Source: an uncultured Candidatus Melainabacteria bacterium (lineage in GTDB: Bacteria; Cyanobacteriota; Vampirovibrionia; Gastranaerophilales; Gastranaerophilaceae). From it: DNA of 7,106 nucleotides. The position numbers and the translations under genes were made by a program. The notes below the pieces were generated by a model that had not been told where the DNA came from, did no database searches, and was given only the letters and a program-made list of their open reading frames with translations. The stretch covers positions 1-7,106 of the forward strand of contig CAMHMW010000092.1 in the NCBI GenBank assembly GCA_946186335.1, read 5' to 3'. How positions within the stretch are numbered: position 1 is the first letter of the stretch; every line of letters begins with the position of its first letter. Shown piece after piece: positions 1 to 5,564 of this stretch.

Positions 1-434
1 CCGCCTATATAATTATGGTGCATAAGTTTTGCGGCAGGCATAATTTTAAAATCTTCCTCATACTTTGTAAATAATCCTTTTACAAAATCGTGAAGTTCAG
101 AATTTTTAATTTTTTCAATATATGATTCTAATTTCGCCCAGTAAGCCTCAATTTCAGCATCTTCTAACCCGAGTTTAGCCTCTTTTACAAGTTCAAGTGC
201 CGAAACAAGACAGTTGTTGAATTTTTCATTAAAACTTGCCGACACAATTCTTACAAGATTTCCTGTTCTGAAAATCTTATTATCAAAGCGATTAAGAGTT
301 TCTTCCCACAGAATACAATTAAGCAAACTGTCATCCACCGTATTTCGCAGCTGCAATTTACCCATCTTTGTTCCCGCCTTTGTATCACCTATTGAAAAGA
401 TTACAACTTCATATATATCTTCCGTATTAAACAT
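1..434 (-). CDS. yhaM: YhaM-like 3'-5' exoribonuclease (OB-fold + HD domain), C-terminus cut by window edge
   Basis: Only the first 144 codons are in the window; the gene runs off the left edge. Residues about 8-80 resemble an OB nucleic-acid-binding fold, including a KLQLRN strand and an ILWEE segment. A helical linker follows (about 85-128). Residues 133-145 read PAAKLMHHNYIGG, matching the opening of the HD phosphohydrolase domain of YhaM/CBF1-type enzymes, where this His-rich stretch precedes the first metal-binding histidines. Known members degrade RNA or ssDNA 3'-5' in the cytoplasm with a divalent metal. The ATG at 434 is preceded by AGAGGG at 4-nt spacing, and this Shine-Dalgarno lies just past the ilvC stop. 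The gap to ilvC is only 11 bp, so the two genes are almost certainly co-transcribed and may be translationally coupled. The HD dyad itself and the C-terminus are not visible, so the family call rests on the OB part and the PAA-HH-GG motif. Confidence 0.8.
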   Translation of the reverse strand, partial: MFNTEDIYEVVIFSIGDTKAGTKMGKLQLRNTVDDSLLNCILWEETLNRFDNKIFRTGNLVRIVSASFNEKFNNCLVSALELVKEAKLGLEDAEIEAYWAKLESYIEKIKNSELHDFVKGLFTKYEEDFKIMPAAKLMHHNYIG

Positions 435-445
435 AAATCCCTCTT

Positions 446-1468
446 TTAATTTTTATCTCTGTTAATTATCTTATTTTGCCCCCATACAAATGAAGAACGA
501 ATAAACTCGCCTGTTTTTTCTATCGGATGAGATGCGTTTTCCTCTCTGAGTTTGTTAAATGTTGTGCAACCTGTCGCCATTTCATTCATAAATTCATCAG
601 CAAACAAACCTGACTGAATGTCTTTTAAAATCTGACGCATAGCATTTTTTGAGGCCTCTCCGATAACCTTCGGACCTCTTGTCATATCGCCGTATTCTGC
701 CGTGTTGGATATTGAATATCTCATATCGGCAAGTCCGCCCTGATTTACAAGGTCAATTATAAGTTTCATTTCATGTAAAACTTCAAAATAAGCCATTTCG
801 GGAGAATATCCCGCCTCTGTCAGAACCTCAAAACCAGCTTTCATCAATGCGGAAACCCCTCCGCAAATTACCGCCTGTTCCCCGAACAAATCAGTTTCAG
901 TTTCTTCTCTAAAAGTGGTTTCAATAATTCCCGCGCGTCCTGCCCCTATTGCAGAAGCATAAGAAAGAGCAACCTCTTTTGCATCCCCTGATGCATCATT
1001 TTCTACCGCAATAAGACAGGGAACACCTTTTCCTTCTTCATACTGCGAGCGGACAGTATGCCCCGGACCCTTCGGTGCTACCATAATTACGCTGATATTA
1101 TCAGGCGGAACAATTTTTTTAAAATGAATATTAAACCCGTGAGAAAACATCAGATATTGTCCTGCTCTCATATTAGGTTTAATCTGTTCTTCATAAACCT
1201 TTGCCTGCAACTCATCGGGAATTAAAATCTGTATTATATCCGCCCATTTTACGGCATCTTCAATACTCATTATTTTAAACCCGTACAGTTCGGCTTTTTT
1301 GTACGATCTCCCGTCTTTTCGCAAACCGAGAACAACATCACAACCCGAATCTTTCAGGTTCATTGATTGTCCGTAACCCTGCGAGCCAAAACCGATAACG
1401 GCAATTTTCTTTGTCTTTATCAAATTCGTATCAATATCCTTATCAAGATAAATTTTAATATTACTCAT
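446..1468 (-). CDS. ilvC: Ketol-acid reductoisomerase (NAD(P)+), class I
   Basis: Catalyses alkyl migration plus reduction of acetolactate or acetohydroxybutyrate to the dihydroxy acids of valine, leucine and isoleucine synthesis, in the cytoplasm with Mg2+ and NAD(P)H. Numbered from the start chosen here (340 aa, normal for class I), the Rossmann motif GFGSQG is at 26-31, SHG with His110 and APKGPG with Lys133 follow, and the knotted C-terminal domain has the Mg ligands D193 and E197 (ETDLFGEQ) and E229 and E233 (YFEVLHE), with S254 in RYSISNTAEYG. All expected catalytic residues are present. Two in-frame ATGs exist, at 1474 and 1468. AGAAGGG (1478-1484) is 3 nt from the first and 9 nt from the second, so 1468 is preferred; 1474 would add two residues. 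The cofactor loop (R50-K51-D52-G53-R54-S55) is slightly unusual. The gene heads a pair with the exoribonuclease gene downstream. Confidence 0.97.
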   Translation of the reverse strand: MSNIKIYLDKDIDTNLIKTKKIAVIGFGSQGYGQSMNLKDSGCDVVLGLRKDGRSYKKAELYGFKIMSIEDAVKWADIIQILIPDELQAKVYEEQIKPNMRAGQYLMFSHGFNIHFKKIVPPDNISVIMVAPKGPGHTVRSQYEEGKGVPCLIAVENDASGDAKEVALSYASAIGAGRAGIIETTFREETETDLFGEQAVICGGVSALMKAGFEVLTEAGYSPEMAYFEVLHEMKLIIDLVNQGGLADMRYSISNTAEYGDMTRGPKVIGEASKNAMRQILKDIQSGLFADEFMNEMATGCTTFNKLREENASHPIEKTGEFIRSSFVWGQNKIINRDKN

Positions 1469-1492
1469 AACCATAATCCCTTCTGCATAACC

Positions 1493-1501
1493 ATAATAAC
1501 A
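1493..1501 (-). promoter_or_regulatory. Candidate extended -10 promoter for ilvC
   Basis: Read on the minus strand, TGTTATTAT combines a TG extension, one spacer base and TATTAT (5 of 6 to TATAAT). The predicted start near 1486 would leave a very short leader containing only the AGAAGGG ribosome site. The best -35 at 18-bp spacing is CTGAAC, only 3 of 6. If this is the main promoter, the hairpin at 1553-1576 lies upstream of it and would not control ilvC. Confidence 0.35.
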
Positions 1502-1538
1502 CGAAACAACCTTAATGTTCAGTTTTTCAATTTAAAAT

Positions 1539-1598
1539 TCACATTTCTATATAAAAAAGATTGCCGTACACAATCTGACAGCGAAGAATAACAAGCAT
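1539..1598 (-). promoter_or_regulatory. Candidate ilvC leader peptide ORF (19 aa), possible attenuator
   Basis: On the ilvC strand an ATG at 1598 opens a 19-codon ORF, MLVILRCQIVYGNLFYIEM, ending at a TGA at 1539-1541. Codons 2-5 are CTT GTT ATT CTT (Leu-Val-Ile-Leu), exactly the end products of the pathway. The 5' arm of a terminator-like hairpin (1553-1576) starts seven bases after these codons, so a ribosome stalled there would cover that arm and favour read-through. Against it: no Shine-Dalgarno precedes the ATG, no good -35 is visible upstream, and a four-residue run could be chance. It would lie about 70 bp upstream of ilvC. Confidence 0.3.
1553..1576 (-). terminator. Weak terminator-like hairpin on the minus strand (attenuator or antisense stop)
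   Basis: Read on the minus strand, AGATTG (1576-1571) pairs with CAATCT (1563-1558) around a 7-nt loop, and the second arm runs directly into a T tract (1558-1553). The stem is only 6 bp, so it is weak alone. It could attenuate ilvC, or stop antisense transcripts reading leftward through the sigma/anti-sigma genes from the unknown gene pair, which has no terminator of its own. It could also be a plain operator dyad in this divergent region. Confidence 0.35.
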
Positions 1599-1616
1599 AA
1601 AAAAGTAATTTATATT
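1588..1616 (+). promoter_or_regulatory. Candidate promoter of the sigma/anti-sigma operon
   Basis: ATAACA (1588-1593, 4 of 6 to TTGACA) and TATATT (1611-1616, 5 of 6 to TATAAT) are separated by 17 bp. The predicted start near 1623 gives a leader of about 15 nt containing the AAGGA ribosome site (1627-1631). It looks like a housekeeping promoter; no typical ECF-type AAC/CGTC autoregulatory motif is seen. Confidence 0.4.
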
Positions 1617-1637
1617 ACGAAAAGAAAAGGAAAATTC

Positions 1638-2234
1638 ATGGACAGCAATAAGTTAATCTATAAAAATATGGCATTGGAAGAACTTATTGTACTTTCACAA
1701 AATGAAGACTATACAGCTCTTGAAGAACTTATTAAAAGGATACAGTCGGATGTCGGAGCAACAATAAACTACCTTATGAAAGACGGAGATAATATCCCCG
1801 ACCTGACACAAGAAGTACTGCTGAAAATTGCCAAAAATATCCAAAACCTTAAAAACCCCGCCTGCTTTAAAGGCTGGGTAAACCATATCATCACAAATAC
1901 ATATTATGATTTTGTGAGAAAAACAAACAGAAAGCCCGAAACCGTTTCTCTTGAATACACTTGCGAACCTATGAACTTTGCAATAAAAATTGAAATTCCC
2001 GATAAACATTTTAAGCCGATGGAAAAATGTATTTCAACCGAATGCGAGAAAATGATTAAAAATGCAATCAGACAACTTCCGGAAGCCTTTAGAATTGCAA
2101 TTATACTCAGAGAGTTTCAGGGGTTAAGTTATGAGGAAATAGCAAAAACAACAAACACAGGGATAGGAACGGTAAAATCAAGAATTTCAAGGGCCCGAAT
2201 TAAACTGCAAGAGGCATTAAAAAATTATATTTAG
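1638..2234 (+). CDS. RNA polymerase sigma factor, sigma-70 family (ECF-like, regions 2 and 4 only)
   Basis: A 198-aa protein with the two-domain layout of alternative sigma factors. Region 2 spans about residues 27-95: DLTQEVLLKIAKNIQ (55-69) is the core-binding 2.1/2.2 helix, and FKGWVNHIITNTYYDFVRK (77-95) corresponds to 2.3/2.4, which melts and reads the -10. A linker of about 40 residues follows. Region 4 (about 135-195) has LPEAFRIAIILREFQGLSYEEIA and then a helix-turn-helix ending in GIGTVKSRISRARIKL, which reads the -35. Region 3 is absent. The start is supported by AAGGA 6 nt upstream. The next gene starts 8 bp after the stop and encodes a zinc-type membrane anti-sigma factor, so this sigma factor is probably held at the membrane until a signal arrives. 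The regulon cannot be told from the sequence. Confidence 0.93.
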   Translation: MDSNKLIYKNMALEELIVLSQNEDYTALEELIKRIQSDVGATINYLMKDGDNIPDLTQEVLLKIAKNIQNLKNPACFKGWVNHIITNTYYDFVRKTNRKPETVSLEYTCEPMNFAIKIEIPDKHFKPMEKCISTECEKMIKNAIRQLPEAFRIAIILREFQGLSYEEIAKTTNTGIGTVKSRISRARIKLQEALKNYI

Positions 2235-2242
2235 GAGGATAA

Positions 2243-2767
2243 ATGAAAGACAAACTTACCTGCAATCAGGTTAAAGCACTTATAAATCAATATTTACAGG
2301 GAACTTTGAATTTGACATTACAAAAATATTTAGAAAATCATATTAAAATTTGTCCGCACTGCCAAAAGAAAATTCAGGAATTGCTGTCGGTATTAAGTGA
2401 ATTCGGAAAATCAAAAAATGAAACAGTTGATGAGAAAAAACGTGATTACGAAACAATAAAGCGACTATCAGCATACATGGATAATGAACTTAATCAGGAT
2501 GAAAATATAAAAATAAAAAAAATGACTATTTCAAATACTAAGGTAAGAAATGAACTCGAAAATTTATACAAATTTCAAAAAATTCTCCATCAGGCATACA
2601 ACAAGACGAAAAACGACTCAAAATATGACTACTCAAAACAAATCATAAACCGCATTCAGGACTGTTGCGAATATTCAACAACATATTTTTATAAACTTGC
2701 AGTAATCTTTGCAGTATTGCTTACAGGAATAATTGCCGGCTTTATCTATCTGTATTTCGGGAACTAA
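2243..2767 (+). CDS. Membrane-anchored anti-sigma factor, zinc-finger (ZAS/zf-HC2) type
   Basis: A 174-aa partner of the sigma factor just upstream. Residues 1-50 form a ZAS-like domain with C7 and the H-x3-C-x2-C zinc site H33, C37, C40. A second segment (about 72-115) aligns with it without gaps (Y17 with Y78, L22 with L83), but its zinc positions are M94, N98 and V101, suggesting a decayed duplicate. One transmembrane helix is seen at about 150-171 (YKLAVIFAVLLTGIIAGFIYLY), leaving only about three residues outside, so the protein is tail-anchored with no extracytoplasmic sensor. Classical family members hold the sigma factor inactive through the cytoplasmic domain and release it by redox change or proteolysis; here the signal is unknown. 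AGGAGG (2233-2238) overlaps the sigma stop codon, which implies translational coupling. The stop overlaps the end of the opposing unknown gene by 4 bp. Confidence 0.85.
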   Translation: MKDKLTCNQVKALINQYLQGTLNLTLQKYLENHIKICPHCQKKIQELLSVLSEFGKSKNETVDEKKRDYETIKRLSAYMDNELNQDENIKIKKMTISNTKVRNELENLYKFQKILHQAYNKTKNDSKYDYSKQIINRIQDCCEYSTTYFYKLAVIFAVLLTGIIAGFIYLYFGN

Positions 2768-3426
2768 ATAGTCATTGAACCTTTTGAATTAAGCATATTG
2801 TTGTATGCGGTTGCTTTAAAATCAACGATAGACGGGCGCATCATATAAGAAGGTTTGTATTCGGGGTTTTTAATATCAGCAGGGGTATTAAAACGTTTTT
2901 GCTGTCTTGCCATAAGTTCTTTTTGCCGGTTTGCGGCAATTCCGTTTCTTACAACAGGAGTGACAAGATTGCAGGAAATAATTGAGCCGATAGTTGTTGC
3001 AACAACATCAACCCCGTTGCGAAAATCATTAAATTTGGTTGCAACATCATCTGTCAAATTTCCGTCTTTTAAGACATCGAAAGTTTTTGAACCGACATTT
3101 TTTACATTGTTTTCAGCCAAGAAATTACGGACAGATTTCGGGAGCAGTTTGCCCATATTAACCATTTTTAAAGCAACCCCTTTAACAGTCTGGGTTATAA
3201 GATAAAATGAGATAATATTTACACCGGCATCGGCAATTTCCTGCGGAACAAGGAACATCTTCTGTTCTTTCGGAATTTTGTCGTTGATAATAATTGCACA
3301 AACCTGAGCAAGAGAAGATAAAGCCCAGCCGATTACACCTGTATGTACAAGCATTTTTCCGGGGTGATTGCCATAAACTTTTGCTATGTGATTTATTACA
3401 TCTTTAAAAATCTTTGGCTTATGCAT
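2764..3426 (-). CDS. Unknown hydrophobic protein, second gene of a coupled pair
   Basis: I do not recognise this 220-aa protein. It starts with a basic amphipathic stretch (1-24) and has hydrophobic segments at about 25-48 (VHTGVIGWALSSLAQVCAII region), 67-90 and 138-158 (VDVVATTIGSIISCNLVTPV), then a basic, Gln/Arg-rich and polar tail (160-220). It is probably membrane-associated; no signal peptide or catalytic motif is apparent. GGAAGGGGG lies upstream at 6-nt spacing, and the start overlaps the end of the upstream gene by 8 bp (ATGCATAA), so the two are translated together. The hydrophobic pattern, an N-N/D-K motif after the first segment and an LLP motif after the second resemble the upstream 218-aa protein, which suggests ancient tandem duplication. 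Its stop overlaps that of the anti-sigma gene, with no terminator between. Confidence 0.8.
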   Translation of the reverse strand: MHKPKIFKDVINHIAKVYGNHPGKMLVHTGVIGWALSSLAQVCAIIINDKIPKEQKMFLVPQEIADAGVNIISFYLITQTVKGVALKMVNMGKLLPKSVRNFLAENNVKNVGSKTFDVLKDGNLTDDVATKFNDFRNGVDVVATTIGSIISCNLVTPVVRNGIAANRQKELMARQQKRFNTPADIKNPEYKPSYMMRPSIVDFKATAYNNMLNSKGSMTI

Positions 3427-4075
3427 TCTTTGCCCCCTTCCAGTTTTCTTTTTCGGCTTTTACCGTCTTAACGGCAGCAACCAAAGGAAACAAAATTGTT
3501 TCGGGGGTTTCACGTTTTTTATTCGGATTTTGTTTTAACCCGTATTTATCCGCAAATTTATTTGTCAAAAATCTTGTCAAAGGCGCATCTATCATAAAGT
3601 TCGTTATCATCATCACACCTAAGGCAATAAATGAACCAAGCGCTTTTTTGTATTGACCCAAATCTTTTAAAACTCCTGCAATTGCAGAATCGGGCGTAAA
3701 CAGCATTCGTAATCGGGGATTTTTCATTGATTTAGTAATTTGAGAGGGCAGTAAAGAACAATAATCAATGGCTTTAATACATCCGTAACGAACAAGAAAT
3801 CCTGTTGCCGTGCCGGCAATAATCTTCGCAACAGTGCGGGCTGCAGAAATTTTACGAGTATCTTCATCAACTCTCTTATTGTTTAAATCTATAAACGGCT
3901 GGCTCATAAGTGCGGATGCACCTAATATCAAACGGTTTTGGGGGGAAGATATGTGTTTTCCTATCCACGCAAGTCTTTTGTTAGCTTTCTCTCCTTTTAC
4001 GGTGGCAGAAGGCAGCACACCCGCAATTGAGGTGGTAATATAATTTGCCATGTTTGATATACCAAAACTACACAT
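3419..4075 (-). CDS. Unknown hydrophobic protein, first gene of a coupled pair
   Basis: I do not recognise this 218-aa protein. It has a short polar N-terminus (1-45), a weakly hydrophobic stretch (48-62, RLILGASALMSQPFI), a polar segment NNKRVDEDTRK (65-75), a moderately hydrophobic helix (80-105), a stronger one at about 144-165 (KALGSFIALGVMMITNFMI) and a Lys-rich C-terminus. One or two membrane segments are likely, with a basic cytoplasmic tail; no enzyme motif is seen. The ATG at 4075 has AGGA 6 nt upstream. A later ATG at 4051 (MANYITT) lacks a ribosome site and is less likely. It overlaps the following 220-aa gene by 8 bp and shares its general layout, so the two products may act together. 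A CRP-like dyad lies upstream. Function is open; a lineage-restricted envelope protein family is a guess. Confidence 0.82.
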   Translation of the reverse strand: MCSFGISNMANYITTSIAGVLPSATVKGEKANKRLAWIGKHISSPQNRLILGASALMSQPFIDLNNKRVDEDTRKISAARTVAKIIAGTATGFLVRYGCIKAIDYCSLLPSQITKSMKNPRLRMLFTPDSAIAGVLKDLGQYKKALGSFIALGVMMITNFMIDAPLTRFLTNKFADKYGLKQNPNKKRETPETILFPLVAAVKTVKAEKENWKGAKNA

Positions 4076-4101
4076 AATTGTTCCTGCCCAAACAAATAAA
4101 G

Positions 4102-4145
4102 ATTATCAAGGTTATTAATTGATTAATTTTTTGACTTATGTCACA
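4102..4145 (-). promoter_or_regulatory. Candidate CRP/FNR-family site plus -10 box upstream of the unknown pair
   Basis: On the minus strand, TGTGACATAAGTCAAA (4145-4130) matches the CRP-type dyad TGTGA-N6-TCACA at 9 of 10 positions. GATAAT (4107-4102) is a 5-of-6 -10 box with no recognisable -35. The implied start near 4095 puts the dyad centre about 42 bp upstream, the position used by class II CRP activators at promoters lacking a -35. The leader would be about 20 nt and contains the AGGA ribosome site. Confidence 0.4.
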
Positions 4146-4156
4146 AAAATTTACAA

Positions 4157-4195
4157 ATAATAAGAGGTACAGCCATTATTGTACCTCATTATTAT
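4157..4195 (-). terminator. Rho-independent terminator of glgC
   Basis: An inverted repeat of 8 bp (GAGGTACA 4164-4171 with TGTACCTC 4180-4187) extends by 7 more A-T pairs past a one-base bulge, around an 8-nt loop. It begins 28 bp after the glgC stop. On the minus strand the core stem is followed by TTATTATTTG and then AAATTTTT, a U-rich tail. No rightward gene ends here, so it serves glgC. Confidence 0.7.
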
Positions 4196-4223
4196 AAATA
4201 CTATGAATTTCTTTATAAAAATT

Positions 4224-5459
4224 TTATAAAATAGCACCTTTCGGAACGACAGTAACACCGCCTTCGGATACGTGGAAACCGCGTTTTATGTCCTCTTCTC
4301 TGTTTACACCGATAGTCGTGTGAGGCGGTATGATTACGTTTTTGTCAATAATCGCTTTTCTGATTTGAGAATAACGACCGACTTCAACATTTTCCATCAA
4401 AATACTGTCAGAAACGCTGGAATAACTGTTAATTCTGACTTTTGGCGACAATACGCAGTGTGACAAACCGCCACCTGAGATGATACAGCCTTCTGAAACC
4501 ATAGAATTTGTAGCCATACCTACTCTGTCACCCTCCTCCCAGACAAATTTTGCAGGGGGGTAGTTATAGTTAAATGTTCTTAACGGCCATTCTTTTGAAT
4601 ACAAATTCAATTCGGGAGTATAGTCAAGCAAATCCATATTTGCCTGCCAATATGCATCAATACTTCCGACATCACGCCAATAACCTCTTTCACTGTCCGT
4701 CATTCCCGGGAAAGAATTATCAGCAAAATTATAAACATAAATTTTTTTACCCTCTTTTAACAAGTTCGGAATAACGTTTTTCCCAAAATCGTGACTTGAT
4801 GAGGTGTCCTTAAAATCTTTTTCCAAAGCATTTAGCAACACATCTTTCCCGAAAATATAATTTCCCATAGACGCCAGACACATCCCCGGATTCCCGGGAA
4901 TCGGTTTGGGCGGGTTTTTAGGTTTTTCAACGAAATTTATAAGACGCCAGTTTTCATCGACTTCCATAATTCCAAATTCCGAGGCTTCCTCTATCGGAAT
5001 CGGAATACCGGAAATTGACAAATCCGCTTTATTCTCTTTATGAAAATCAAGCATCTGATTAACCTGCATTTTATATATGTGGTCACCCCCAAAAATACAA
5101 ACATAGTCAGGGTCTTCATCATAAATATGAAAAATATTTTGATAAATTGCATCAGCCGTACCACGATACCAATCATTGCCTGTTCTCATCTGAGCGGGAG
5201 CCAAATCAACATACTGATTTAAAAACGGTGACAATGCCCATCCTCTTGTTATGTGTTTGTTTAAGGAATCAGACTTGTACTGGGTTAAAACTTTTATCTT
5301 GAAAAATCCCGAGTTAATAAAATTATTAATAACAAAATCAATAATTCTGTAACGTCCGCCAAACGGTACAGCAGGTTTTGCCCTATCTTTTGTTAAAGGG
5401 TACAATCTTTTACCTTCACCACCTGCCAAAATCATAACGATAGCATCATCAACTGTCAT
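4224..5459 (-). CDS. glgC: Glucose-1-phosphate adenylyltransferase (ADP-glucose pyrophosphorylase)
   Basis: Makes ADP-glucose from ATP and glucose-1-phosphate, the committed step of bacterial glycogen synthesis, in the cytosol as a tetramer. In this 411-aa protein (usual length about 400-430) the nucleotide-binding motif is at 11-36 (LAGGEGKRLYPLT, then RAKPAVPFGG). WYRGTADAIYQN is at 97-108. GGDHIYK holds the catalytic aspartate D126, and FVEKP holds K179, matching the glucose-1-phosphate-binding lysine of E. coli (K195). SSHDFGK and YWRDVGS follow. A C-terminal left-handed beta-helix (about 310-400) shows hexapeptide-like turns such as GCIISGG. It aligns with the proteobacterial type over its length. 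At the E. coli activator lysine K39 position (LTNKR) this protein reads LTKDR, so fructose-bisphosphate control may differ. GAGG sits 8 nt before the ATG. No other glycogen gene is adjacent in the window. Confidence 0.96.
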   Translation of the reverse strand: MTVDDAIVMILAGGEGKRLYPLTKDRAKPAVPFGGRYRIIDFVINNFINSGFFKIKVLTQYKSDSLNKHITRGWALSPFLNQYVDLAPAQMRTGNDWYRGTADAIYQNIFHIYDEDPDYVCIFGGDHIYKMQVNQMLDFHKENKADLSISGIPIPIEEASEFGIMEVDENWRLINFVEKPKNPPKPIPGNPGMCLASMGNYIFGKDVLLNALEKDFKDTSSSHDFGKNVIPNLLKEGKKIYVYNFADNSFPGMTDSERGYWRDVGSIDAYWQANMDLLDYTPELNLYSKEWPLRTFNYNYPPAKFVWEEGDRVGMATNSMVSEGCIISGGGLSHCVLSPKVRINSYSSVSDSILMENVEVGRYSQIRKAIIDKNVIIPPHTTIGVNREEDIKRGFHVSEGGVTVVPKGAIL

Positions 5460-5489
5460 ATAAAAACCTCATAAACTAACTATATACGG

Positions 5490-5495
5490 ATTATA
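5490..5495 (-). promoter_or_regulatory. Candidate -10 box of glgC
   Basis: A perfect TATAAT reads on the minus strand (ATTATA on the plus strand) 30 bp before the glgC start. The predicted transcription start near 5483 gives a leader of about 24 nt with the GAGG ribosome site. No good -35 is found at 16-18 bp spacing, so it may need an activator. The 105-bp gap to the acyltransferase gene contains no clear terminator, so some read-through from that gene is also possible. Confidence 0.4.
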
Positions 5496-5564
5496 TAACA
5501 AACCATTCAAAAGTTCACTAATTCTAAATAATTAATTTTGGGGTAAATGTGCAAAAAGTTTTCA

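Noticed and set aside
214..465. 83-codon plus-strand ORF antisense to the exoribonuclease gene
   Set aside because: Shadow of a well-supported minus-strand gene; no family resemblance.
1367..1591. 74-codon plus-strand ORF over the ilvC 5' end
   Set aside because: It lies mostly antisense to ilvC coding sequence and its promoter region, has low-complexity Asn/Ile-rich composition and shows no ribosome site.
1475..1637. T-box riboswitch in the ilvC leader
   Set aside because: The region is too short, and neither the conserved T-box sequence nor a specifier stem is visible.
2855..3656. Plus-strand ORFs antisense to the two unknown genes
   Set aside because: The minus-strand frames have good ribosome sites and an ATG/stop overlap typical of operons. 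The plus-strand frames have none and look like reverse images of hydrophobic coding.
4114..4127. ATTAAT-TG-ATTAAT palindrome
   Set aside because: Self-complementary AT hexamers are expected by chance in such AT-rich intergenic DNA. It lies between the CRP-like site and the -10 box, and I see no independent support.
5460..5564. Terminator after the acyltransferase gene
   Set aside because: Only short AT palindromes such as AATTAATT are present; no stem of useful length followed by a T tract.
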